Positions 1 through 5,434 of a stretch of 5,735 nt of DNA are shown here, one piece after another; the first letter of the stretch is position 1, and each line of letters begins with the position of its first letter. A model generated the notes under the pieces. The model saw only the letters and a list, made by a program, of their open reading frames with translations. It made no database searches and was not told the DNA's origin. The translations under genes were made by a program, and so were the position numbers. Origin of the DNA: Myxococcota bacterium (lineage in GTDB: Bacteria > Myxococcota > Polyangia > GCA-2747355 > JAKLHH01); NCBI GenBank assembly GCA_022710245.1, contig JAKLHH010000557.1:1-5735 (forward strand). The letters run 5' to 3'.

Positions 1-362
1 TAGGGGTCCCTGCGGACGGCTGCGGTCGCACACCTTTCTGTGGTGACCGCGCGGGCAGCTCGGGAGCGTGACGAACACCAGCTCATGGCTCTTCGCATCG
101 ACACCTCCGTGGCCCGCGACATCGCAGGCGCGCGAAGCCCTGCGAGAGGTCGCCATGGCGCAAGAGGTCGCAGCTCCTTCTCGACGTAGCAGGGGTAGCG
201 CTCGCCCAAGGCGCTGCGGGCGTGGCCCTCGGCGAGCCAGGTCTCGAGGTGCTCGCGGACGTGCCCGATGGAGCACGCTCTCTTGTGGCCGCCGCGGTTG
301 GTAGCTCGGGGGCAGCGGTAGCGAGGCCGCTCCCGGGTGGCGTTCGTAGCGGCACGGCTCCG
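1..362 (-). pseudogene. Decayed IS91-like transposase, zinc-binding N-terminal part
   Basis: No intact gene fits here, but the minus strand carries pieces of one protein in three successive frames. The first frame, open from about 362 down to 168, reads HVREHLETWLAEGHARS (265-213) and then YPCYVEKELR (199-168). The next reads DLLRHGDLSQGFARLRC (169-119). The third reads HELVFVTL (87-64) followed by Cys/His-rich sequence. Together they resemble the order in the N-terminal domain of IS91-type transposases: a helical segment ending in '(F/Y)VE.ELR', then 'L..G.L..GFAR.RC', then 'H..LV.F(S/T)', a zinc-binding region ahead of the catalytic domain. At least two frameshifts (near 168 and 120) separate the pieces, and a TGA lies at 365-363 just upstream with no good start codon after it. 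I read it as a dead insertion-sequence relic. It may continue past the left edge. Recognition is by motif pattern only; the family call is moderate and the frameshifts could be sequencing errors. Confidence 0.5.
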
Positions 363-399
363 TCAAGCGAAGGTTTCGCCGCGCGGAGCGGTGCTCGCG

Positions 400-834
400 T
401 CAGCCTCTGACGAAGGCCGCCTTGCCGACCACGCTCCCCGAGAGGATCAGCGCGGTCCCGATGCTCCCATAGAGGACGGCGAGGACGTGGCGAGGGATGG
501 GCGAGTGGCGGAGCGCGATCCCGAGGCCGATCATCAGCGCGATCATCAGGTAGCCGCGCCAGGCCTGGAAGGCGAAGAGGCAGGCGCGCGCCGGGTAGCG
601 GCGGAGCCGGGCGAGGTTCTTGCGGGCGAGGCGGAGAAAGAGCGCGAGGTGCGCGGCGAGGCCGAGGCCGAGGCCGAGCCCGAGCGCGAGGGGGAGCGCC
701 ATCTCGCCGCGGAGGTCACGCAGCCACTGCGCCGCGTGGAGCCAGAGCATGGCGCCGACCCCGCACCAGAGCAGCCCGGCGATGGCCATCAGCCAGGGGC
801 GGGGGACCGAGGGGTTGAGCGCGCGCCAGTTCAT
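400..834 (-). CDS. Conserved small four-helix membrane protein, unknown function
   Basis: This 144-residue protein has four hydrophobic stretches, at about residues 14-34, 45-67, 93-108 and 114-135, so it should be a polytopic inner-membrane protein. The second stretch contains a run of alternating Leu and Gly (LGLGLGLGLA). Between helices 2 and 3 lies a basic loop (RLARKNLARLRRYPARA) that should face the cytoplasm, followed by a FAFQAWRGYL motif. 'LGIALRHSPIPRHVLAVLYGSIG' spans the helix 3-4 hairpin, written here as LGIALRHSPIP and VLAVLYGSIG. These conserved-looking motifs resemble an uncharacterised family of short membrane proteins seen in deltaproteobacteria, but I cannot name it or assign a function. 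The start is the ATG at 834-832; only a weak GGCAGG precedes it. It is transcribed divergently from the glucan genes, so it may share a regulatory region with them but is not in their operon. Overlapping plus-strand ORFs are low-complexity charged shadows. Confidence 0.75.
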   Translation of the reverse strand: MNWRALNPSVPRPWLMAIAGLLWCGVGAMLWLHAAQWLRDLRGEMALPLALGLGLGLGLAAHLALFLRLARKNLARLRRYPARACLFAFQAWRGYLMIALMIGLGIALRHSPIPRHVLAVLYGSIGTALILSGSVVGKAAFVRG

Positions 835-875
835 GCCTGCCGAAACTCTAGCTGATCGAGCGCGCCCCGCCAGCG

Positions 876-892
876 CGAGGGCGCGTCCCTCG
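876..892. repeat. Short perfect inverted repeat
   Basis: CGAGGG (876-881) and CCCTCG (887-892) are exact inverted copies around a 5-nt spacer, CGCGT. The repeat sits about 45 bases upstream of the membrane-protein start codon, next to an AT-rich patch. It could be an operator or an RNA hairpin in the leader of the leftward gene. No T-run follows on either strand, so it is not a typical intrinsic terminator. In such GC-rich DNA a stem of this size can occur by chance. Confidence 0.3.
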
Positions 893-932
893 AAGAAAAT
901 TGCAGGGGCCGGTCTTGTCCCCCCGGCCTCCC

Positions 933-1088
933 ATGCTAACGAAGGAGAGACGGGCGCTGCCGAGGGGACCGCTGGCCATCCTGCTCTCTCTTAGCCTCTT
1001 CCTCTTCCTCTCCTTCTTCCGCAGCACAGGATTTTTCGAAGCACACGGAGCCCGCGCTGGGTGGGCGGAAACGGAGGCTGTCAGATGA
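933..1088 (+). CDS. Doubtful small membrane-anchored ORF, 51 aa
   Basis: An ATG at 933 opens a 51-codon frame whose TGA overlaps the ATG of the following glycosyltransferase (ATGA at 1085-1088), an arrangement often seen in translationally coupled genes. The product would begin with a basic stretch (MLTKERRALPRG) and then a hydrophobic run, PLAILLSLSLFLFLSFF, like a signal anchor, followed by a short polar tail. Against it, there is no Shine-Dalgarno sequence before the ATG, the hydrophobic run is simply what a CT-rich tract encodes in this frame, and the tail matches nothing I recognise. An upstream in-frame TTG at 900 is no better. It is probably leader sequence, listed only because of the ATGA overlap. 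Confidence 0.15.
   Translation: MLTKERRALPRGPLAILLSLSLFLFLSFFRSTGFFEAHGARAGWAETEAVR
1073..1077 (+). promoter_or_regulatory. Shine-Dalgarno site fixing the first glycosyltransferase start
   Basis: GGAGG lies 7 nt before the ATG at 1085. It decides the start in favour of this ATG over the in-frame GTG at 1061, which has no such site and would only add eight non-conserved residues ahead of the family's usual N-terminal beta strand (MRLGLFSWET). Confidence 0.8.
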
Positions 1089-2248
1089 GGCTAGGTCTAT
1101 TCTCGTGGGAGACGCTGCACTCGATCGCCGTCGGCGGAGTCGGGGTCCACGTGACGGAGCTCGCCGCCGCCCTCGAGCGGCGCGGCCACGAGGTCCACGT
1201 CTTCACCCGGCCGGGCGACGGGCAGGCCGCGTATGACAACATCCACGGGGTCCACTACCATCGCTGCCCCTTCCCTCTCGACGGCAACTTCGTCGACGAG
1301 GTGAACAACATGTGCCGCGCCTTCGTCGACGGGTGCTACGCCGTCGAGAACTTCGTCGGCCCCTTCGACGTCCTGCACGCGCACGACTGGCTTGCCTCGA
1401 ACGCGGTGGTCTGGGCCAAGCAGGGCCGCGGCCGCCGGGCCGTGCTGACCATGCACTCCACCGAGCACGGTCGCAACGGCGACAAGTTCTACGGCGGCGT
1501 CGCGGCCCGCATCCACGACCACGAGCGGCACGGCACCTACTGCGCCGACCGCGTCATCACCGTCTCCAATCGGCTGAAGGACGAGGTGAAGTGGCTCTAC
1601 CAGCTGCCGGACAGCAAGGTCAGCGTGATCTATAACGGCGTCAACGCGCGGGCCTTCGACTACGAGGTCGACCCCGGCGGGGTCAAGCGCAACTACGCCA
1701 TCGGCCCGCTCGACCCCACCGTCCTCTACGTCGGCCGCATGGTGGTGCAGAAGGGGCCCGACCTCCTGGTCCAGGCGATCCCGCCGGTCCTCCAGCACTA
1801 CCCGAACGCCAAGTTCGTCTTCGTCGGCGACGGTCACCTGCGCGGCGAGGTCTGCGGGCTGGCCCACCGCCTGGGCGTCGCCCACGCGATCCGCGTCCTC
1901 GGGCAGCAGGGCGGCCAGGGGCTGCTGGACCTGTTCAAGGCCGCCGACGTGGTGGCCGTGCCCAGCCGCAACGAGCCCTTCGGCATCGTCGTCCTCGAGG
2001 CGTGGGCCGCCGGCAAGCCCGTGGTCAGCAGCAAGCGCGGCGGACCCGCGGAGTTCGTCTGGCACGAGGTCAACGGGCTGCACGTCGACGCCACCCCGGA
2101 CTCGCTGGCCTGGGGGCTCGGCACCCTGCTCGCCGACCACGAGCACCGCGTCTGGATGGGACGGAACGGACGGGCCGCCGTCGACGCCGTCTTCAGCTGG
2201 GACTCCATCGCGGAGCAGACCGAGGAAGTCTATCGCGGGCTGTTCTAG
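1085..2248 (+). CDS. GT4 glycosyltransferase, probable alpha-glucan (glycogen) synthase
   Basis: This 387-residue cytoplasmic GT-B enzyme probably transfers glucose from a nucleotide sugar to a growing alpha-1,4-glucan. The N-terminal Rossmann domain starts at MRLGLFSWE and has the Gly-rich donor/acceptor loop GGVG (17-20), HAHDW (98-102), and TMHSTEHGR (122-130) with the likely active-site His124. VSNRLKDEV (160-168) and YNGV (183-186) lead into the C-terminal nucleotide-sugar domain. There GRMVVQKG (217-224) supplies Arg218 and Lys223, spaced like the Arg/Lys pair of bacterial glycogen synthase, then come VGDG (247-250) and the E-x7-E motif (Glu297, Glu305 in EPFGIVVLE). Length is normal for the family and no signal peptide is present. 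It leads an operon with two degenerate paralogues and a GH57 branching enzyme, which favours a storage or special polyglucan product over a cell-surface sugar. The GT4 assignment is firm; donor (ADP- or UDP-glucose) and product are inferred from context. Confidence 0.9.
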   Translation: MRLGLFSWETLHSIAVGGVGVHVTELAAALERRGHEVHVFTRPGDGQAAYDNIHGVHYHRCPFPLDGNFVDEVNNMCRAFVDGCYAVENFVGPFDVLHAHDWLASNAVVWAKQGRGRRAVLTMHSTEHGRNGDKFYGGVAARIHDHERHGTYCADRVITVSNRLKDEVKWLYQLPDSKVSVIYNGVNARAFDYEVDPGGVKRNYAIGPLDPTVLYVGRMVVQKGPDLLVQAIPPVLQHYPNAKFVFVGDGHLRGEVCGLAHRLGVAHAIRVLGQQGGQGLLDLFKAADVVAVPSRNEPFGIVVLEAWAAGKPVVSSKRGGPAEFVWHEVNGLHVDATPDSLAWGLGTLLADHEHRVWMGRNGRAAVDAVFSWDSIAEQTEEVYRGLF

Positions 2249-2362
2249 CCCCCGACCGACGCACACACCGATCACTACTGCTCAGGTCCCCCTAGGGATC
2301 AGCGGCGCCGCCCAGGTCGGGCTGTCGGGCGAGGCCGCCGCGAGCAACAAGAGCTGCAGCCG

Positions 2363-2379
2363 TGCCGTGGCGCACGGCA
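2363..2379 (+). promoter_or_regulatory. Perfect hairpin abutting the Shine-Dalgarno of the DUF4912 gene
   Basis: TGCCGTG (2363-2369) and CACGGCA (2373-2379) form an exact 7-bp stem with a 3-nt GCG loop. One base separates it from GGAGGTGA (2381-2388), a very strong ribosome-binding sequence, followed by the ATG at 2390. The self-complementary GCTGCAGC (2353-2360) lies just upstream. In mRNA the hairpin would sit directly beside the ribosome site and could restrict or tune initiation, or protect the downstream transcript after processing. There is no U-tract, so it is not an intrinsic terminator. The structure is visible in the sequence; the role is inferred. Confidence 0.45.
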
Positions 2380-2389
2380 GGGAGGTGAG

Positions 2390-4159
2390 ATGCTCATCGA
2401 TCCTGTCAGGTCGAGCTCGGAGGCGCTGGAGACGAGGCGAGACGCCTCGACGGACAGGCCGCCGAACGTCGAAGATCTGCGACGCTGCGCGTGGGAGCTC
2501 GGGGCCCGCCGCGCCCAGGACTCTTACTGCCCGGACGAGAGCTACGTCTCGCTCGCCTCGGTCACGCCGGTCCGCGGCTTCGCCGCCTGGAACCTCGACG
2601 AGGCCTGGATCGAGGAGACCGCGCGCCGCAAGGGCCAGGCGTGGCACGGCTGCGTGATGGTGCTGCGCCTCTACGACGTCTCCTTCATCATCTTCGACGG
2701 CCTCAACGCGCACCAGCTCCGGGACCTCCCGCTCGCGAGCACCAGCGGCCACTGCACCTTTCGCCTCGGCCACGCGGGCACCTGCCAGCTCGCCGAGGTC
2801 GGCTTCCGCCTCCGGGACGGCGAGTTCATCCCGGCGGCCCGCTCGACCGTGGTGCAGTTCCCCCCCGACGCCATCTCCACCCGCTGCGACCCCTCGGCCC
2901 TCCACGTCGATGACCGGCTGCGGCTGCACCCTGTCTCCAGCCCCTGGGAGGGCGAGGCCTTCGTCCGCGAGCGCAGGAGGCCGCGCCTGCGCCCGCGCCT
3001 CCGCATCGGCCTGCTGAGCTTCGAGTCCCTCGCCACCGGGCAGGACACGGTGGTCGCCCGCTTCGCCTCGGAGCTGGCGAGCGGCCTCGCGGCGCAGGGG
3101 CAGGAGGTGCACCTCCTCGTCCCCGCCGGGGGTGAGCTCGACCGCGACCGCTCCCTCGCAGGGGTCCACCATCACCCGCTGGCCGTTGAGCCGGGCGGGA
3201 CCCCGCTCGAGCGCGCGCAGAGCTTCGCCCGGGCCGCCGAGGCCCGGCTGCGCGAGCTGCCTCGCTGCGACCTCCTCCACCACCACGAGTGGATGACGGC
3301 CGCGGTCCCCTGGCTGGGGACGCGGCCGACGGTGCTGTCGCTGACCTCGATCGAGCGCACGCGCTGGTCGGGGAGCGAGGCACCCGGCCCGCTCGCGCAG
3401 GAGATCGAGGAGCGCGAGCGAGCCGCCGCCAGGGCGGCCTCGTGCATCCTGACGCCGCGCTGGCTGCGCCCGCGGCTGATCGACGGGCTCGGCGTCGACC
3501 CGAGCCGCGTCCACGGCTGTCCGCTCGACGGGCGCGTGTCCAGAGACTGGGATCTGCCCCTCGATCTCGCCCAGGTGAGGAGCGAGCTCGAGCTCGAGCC
3601 CGGCGAGCGCATGGCGCTCTTCGTCGGACCGCTCGAGCGAGCCGCAGGGATCGACCTGCTCTTCGAGGCGCTGCCCGCCCTCCTCGCCAGGGAACCAGGC
3701 CTGCGCCTCGCGCTGGTGGGAGCCGGCGGCCTGGCTCACGAGCTGGTCAGCCTCGCGCGGCGCCTGAACGTCAGCCGCGCCATCCGCTGGCTCGGCCACG
3801 TCGACAGCAGCAAGCTGAGCCGCCTGCTGCGCGCCTCCGAGGCGCTGGTCCTGCCCGCGCGGCAGCGCATCATTCACGACGAGTCGCTGGTCGGCCTCGC
3901 GCGCCGCGCCGGCGTCCCCGTCATCACCACGCACGCCGGCCCCGCCCACCTGGTTCGGCACGCGGAGACCGGCCTCCTCGCCTACTGCGAGGCGCCGTCG
4001 CTCGTCTGGGCGCTCGAGCAGCTCCTGGGCGACGACGATCAGGCCAGGCGCCTGGGTGAGGCCGGCGCCCAGCCTGCCGAGGGCAGGCTCGACTGGCGTG
4101 CCGTGGCCGCCGCCTACGCTGACCTCTGCGCCTTCACCTTCGCAGAGCTGGTCGCCTAG
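2390..4159 (+). CDS. DUF4912 domain fused to a degenerate GT4-like domain
   Basis: This 589-residue protein has two parts. Residues about 36-175 look like DUF4912: VTPVRGFAAWNLDEAW (58-73), the VLRLYDVS strand (91-98), and GTCQLAEVGFRLRDGEFIPAAR (130-151), here split as GTCQLAEVGFR and LRDGEFIPAAR. The domain's function is unknown; it is probably a beta-sandwich. An Arg/Pro-rich linker (about 190-204) leads to a GT-B domain (205-589) paralogous to the preceding enzyme: SFESL, DLLHHHEW (294-301), VLSLTSIERTR (315-325), FVGPLERAAGIDLL (411-424), VGAGG (443-447), SLVWALEQLL (537-546). Catalytic positions are gone. The Gly-rich loop is GQDT, the His is Thr319, the Arg/Lys pair is Pro414/Ala419, and the second Glu of E-x7-E aligns near Leu503 in a segment carrying a 2-residue insertion. 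It is probably not a working transferase but a glucan-binding, scaffolding or regulatory subunit. A GGAGGTGA close before the ATG supports the start. The reading frame is intact, so this is not a decaying gene. Confidence 0.85.
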   Translation: MLIDPVRSSSEALETRRDASTDRPPNVEDLRRCAWELGARRAQDSYCPDESYVSLASVTPVRGFAAWNLDEAWIEETARRKGQAWHGCVMVLRLYDVSFIIFDGLNAHQLRDLPLASTSGHCTFRLGHAGTCQLAEVGFRLRDGEFIPAARSTVVQFPPDAISTRCDPSALHVDDRLRLHPVSSPWEGEAFVRERRRPRLRPRLRIGLLSFESLATGQDTVVARFASELASGLAAQGQEVHLLVPAGGELDRDRSLAGVHHHPLAVEPGGTPLERAQSFARAAEARLRELPRCDLLHHHEWMTAAVPWLGTRPTVLSLTSIERTRWSGSEAPGPLAQEIEERERAAARAASCILTPRWLRPRLIDGLGVDPSRVHGCPLDGRVSRDWDLPLDLAQVRSELELEPGERMALFVGPLERAAGIDLLFEALPALLAREPGLRLALVGAGGLAHELVSLARRLNVSRAIRWLGHVDSSKLSRLLRASEALVLPARQRIIHDESLVGLARRAGVPVITTHAGPAHLVRHAETGLLAYCEAPSLVWALEQLLGDDDQARRLGEAGAQPAEGRLDWRAVAAAYADLCAFTFAELVA

Positions 4160-4191
4160 GCAGAGCGGTACCGAGCAAGAAGGAGTCAGAG

Positions 4192-5421
4192 ATGAAGCAC
4201 GTGAACACGAACAAGCCAGCCAGGCCAGCCGCGACCCCGCGGGCGACGGCTGCCCGCGCCCCTCGCGGCAAGACGCCGGTCATCGTCGTCTGCGGCGAGC
4301 CGGCCGGCGGGCCGCTCTGGGAGCGCCTGCAGGGCGAGACCCGCGCCCTGGCCCGCCGGGATCGAGAGGTCCACCTCTTCTGCCCGTCCGCTCCCGAGCT
4401 CGCGAACGAGCCGGGCCTCCACCTGCACCCGGTGGGCGCGAGCGATGAGGGCGATCTGGTCGAGCAGTCCCGCAGCTTCTCCCGCCGGGTCCGCGACGCG
4501 ACGAAGGCCGCAGGCCTCGCCGACGCCGCCATCCTCGGCTACGAGTGGCGCGCCATCCCGGCGCTGCTCTCCCTCGGCAACGGCCGCTGCCCGCGGGTGC
4601 TGAGCCTGGAGAGCCTGGAGCTCCAGCGCAGCCGGGACGTCGAGCACGGCCTCAGCGCGAGGATCGACGCGGTCGAGCGGCAGGGGCTGACCACCGCCGA
4701 GCACGTCCTGATCCGCGACCCGGACACCGCCGAGGCCGCCCAGCGGCTCCTGCCCGGCTGCGGCGAGCGCCTGGTCTACGCGCGCCAGGTCTTCCCGCGG
4801 CACGAGTTCGCCTCGAGCCTCGACCCGGCCGAGGTCAAGCGCCGCTACCAGGTCGGCCCGGTGGACCCCACCATCCTCTTCGTCGGCGATCTCGACGACC
4901 GGCATGGGCCCGACCTGCTGATGAAGGCCATGCCGGCCGTCCTCAAGAACCACGCTCAGGCCCGGTTGATCGTCGTCGGCGACGGCCCCTCGCTCTGGCC
5001 GCTCCGCGTGCAGTCGCGCTACATGCTGCTCGACCACGCCGTGCGCCTGGCGGGCGACGTGAGCGGCCAGGCGCTGCGCGAGCTGATCGCCGCGGTGGAC
5101 CTCGTCGTCGTCCCCAGCCGCGTGCAGACCGAGGACTGGCCGATCCTCGCCGGCTGGGCCGCCGGGCGGCCGGTCGTGGCGACCCACGAGGCCGGCGACC
5201 ACCTCTGCCGCCACGAGGAGGACGCGCTCCTCGTCTACCCGGACCCGACGAGCTGCGTCTGGGGCATCGAGCGCCTGCTCTTCGACCCCGAGCTCGCCGG
5301 ACGCCTGGCGAGGCGCGGCCAGGATCGCCTGGAGCAGCTCCACGGCTTGCCGCGGGTCGCGGCGCAGCTCGAGGAGCTCCTCGTCCCGCCCGCGGCCTAC
5401 CAGGCTCTGAGCCTGCCCTGA
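4192..5421 (+). CDS. Degenerate GT4-like protein (probable pseudo-glycosyltransferase)
   Basis: This 409-residue protein has a basic, Ala/Pro-rich tail (1-27) before the first Rossmann strand, TPVIVVCGEP. Its C-terminal half is close to that of the operon's first glycosyltransferase: between its residues 215-265 and residues 200-250 of that enzyme I count 26 identities in 51, including VGP.DPT, GPDLL and VGDG. It also keeps VPSR (307-310), GWAAGRPVV (321-329) and SCVWGIERLL (354-363). The active-site positions have changed. HAHDW is LGYEW (115-119), the His is Glu140, the Arg/Lys pair is Asp233/His238 in VGDLDDRHGPD, and the E-x7-E glutamates are Gln312 and Ala320. The GT-B fold is therefore kept but the usual chemistry is unlikely; a regulatory or structural partner of the active synthase fits better. 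AAGAAGGAG ends 6 nt before the ATG. It starts 32 nt after the previous gene, and its stop lies within the next gene's ribosome site. An altered but active enzyme cannot be excluded. Confidence 0.85.
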   Translation: MKHVNTNKPARPAATPRATAARAPRGKTPVIVVCGEPAGGPLWERLQGETRALARRDREVHLFCPSAPELANEPGLHLHPVGASDEGDLVEQSRSFSRRVRDATKAAGLADAAILGYEWRAIPALLSLGNGRCPRVLSLESLELQRSRDVEHGLSARIDAVERQGLTTAEHVLIRDPDTAEAAQRLLPGCGERLVYARQVFPRHEFASSLDPAEVKRRYQVGPVDPTILFVGDLDDRHGPDLLMKAMPAVLKNHAQARLIVVGDGPSLWPLRVQSRYMLLDHAVRLAGDVSGQALRELIAAVDLVVVPSRVQTEDWPILAGWAAGRPVVATHEAGDHLCRHEEDALLVYPDPTSCVWGIERLLFDPELAGRLARRGQDRLEQLHGLPRVAAQLEELLVPPAAYQALSLP

Positions 5422-5430
5422 GGAGGAGGA
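5421..5430 (+). promoter_or_regulatory. Shine-Dalgarno site supporting a GTG start for the GH57 gene
   Basis: AGGAGGAGGA begins at the last base of the previous gene's TGA and ends 4 nt before the GTG at 5435. It supports this GTG over the in-frame ATG at 5453, which would drop RKGYL, the usual lead-in to the first conserved GH57 strand. The overlap with the upstream stop codon suggests coupled translation of the two genes. Confidence 0.75.
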
Positions 5431-5434
5431 AGCC

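Larger units (their letters stand above)
835..1084. other. Divergent intergenic region
   Basis: These 250 bases separate the leftward membrane-protein gene from the rightward glucan operon, so promoters for both should lie here. The composition is less GC-rich and less codon-structured than the flanks. I see no convincing -35/-10 pair. The visible features are an AT-rich patch (GAAGAAAATT, 892-901), a perfect 6-bp inverted repeat with a 5-nt loop (876-892), and a pyrimidine-only run at 995-1020 preceded by CTCTCTCTT (984-992). A small ORF at 933-1088 is described separately. Confidence 0.5.

Noticed and set aside
68..410. Plus-strand frames at the left end (68-304, 222-410)
   Set aside because: They are Arg/Ser/Gly-rich with no motifs; the minus strand carries the recognisable transposase fragments.
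876..892. Inverted repeat as an intrinsic terminator
   Set aside because: No T-run follows on either strand, and its position upstream of a start codon does not suit termination.
337..994. Plus-strand frames across the membrane-protein region (337-855 and 620-994)
   Set aside because: The products are highly charged Glu/Ala/Arg repeats. The minus-strand frame gives a coherent four-helix protein.
1061..1084. GTG start 24 bases upstream for the first glycosyltransferase
   Set aside because: The ribosome site GGAGG at 1073-1077 would lie inside the gene, and the added residues are not part of the family fold.
1097..2275. 392-codon open frame antisense to the first glycosyltransferase
   Set aside because: It is a shadow of the intact GT4 gene, biased in composition (Val, Asp, Gly, Ala) and without any family signature.
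2287..2298. TCCC-CCTA-GGGA inverted repeat after the first glycosyltransferase as a terminator
   Set aside because: The stem is only four bases and has no T-tract; read-through to the next gene is more likely.
2282..3961. 559-codon open frame antisense to the DUF4912-GT4 gene
   Set aside because: It is a low-complexity Arg/Gly/Ala/Glu/Asp product caused by high GC3 on the coding strand. It has no recognisable motif, and the plus-strand protein shows clear domains.
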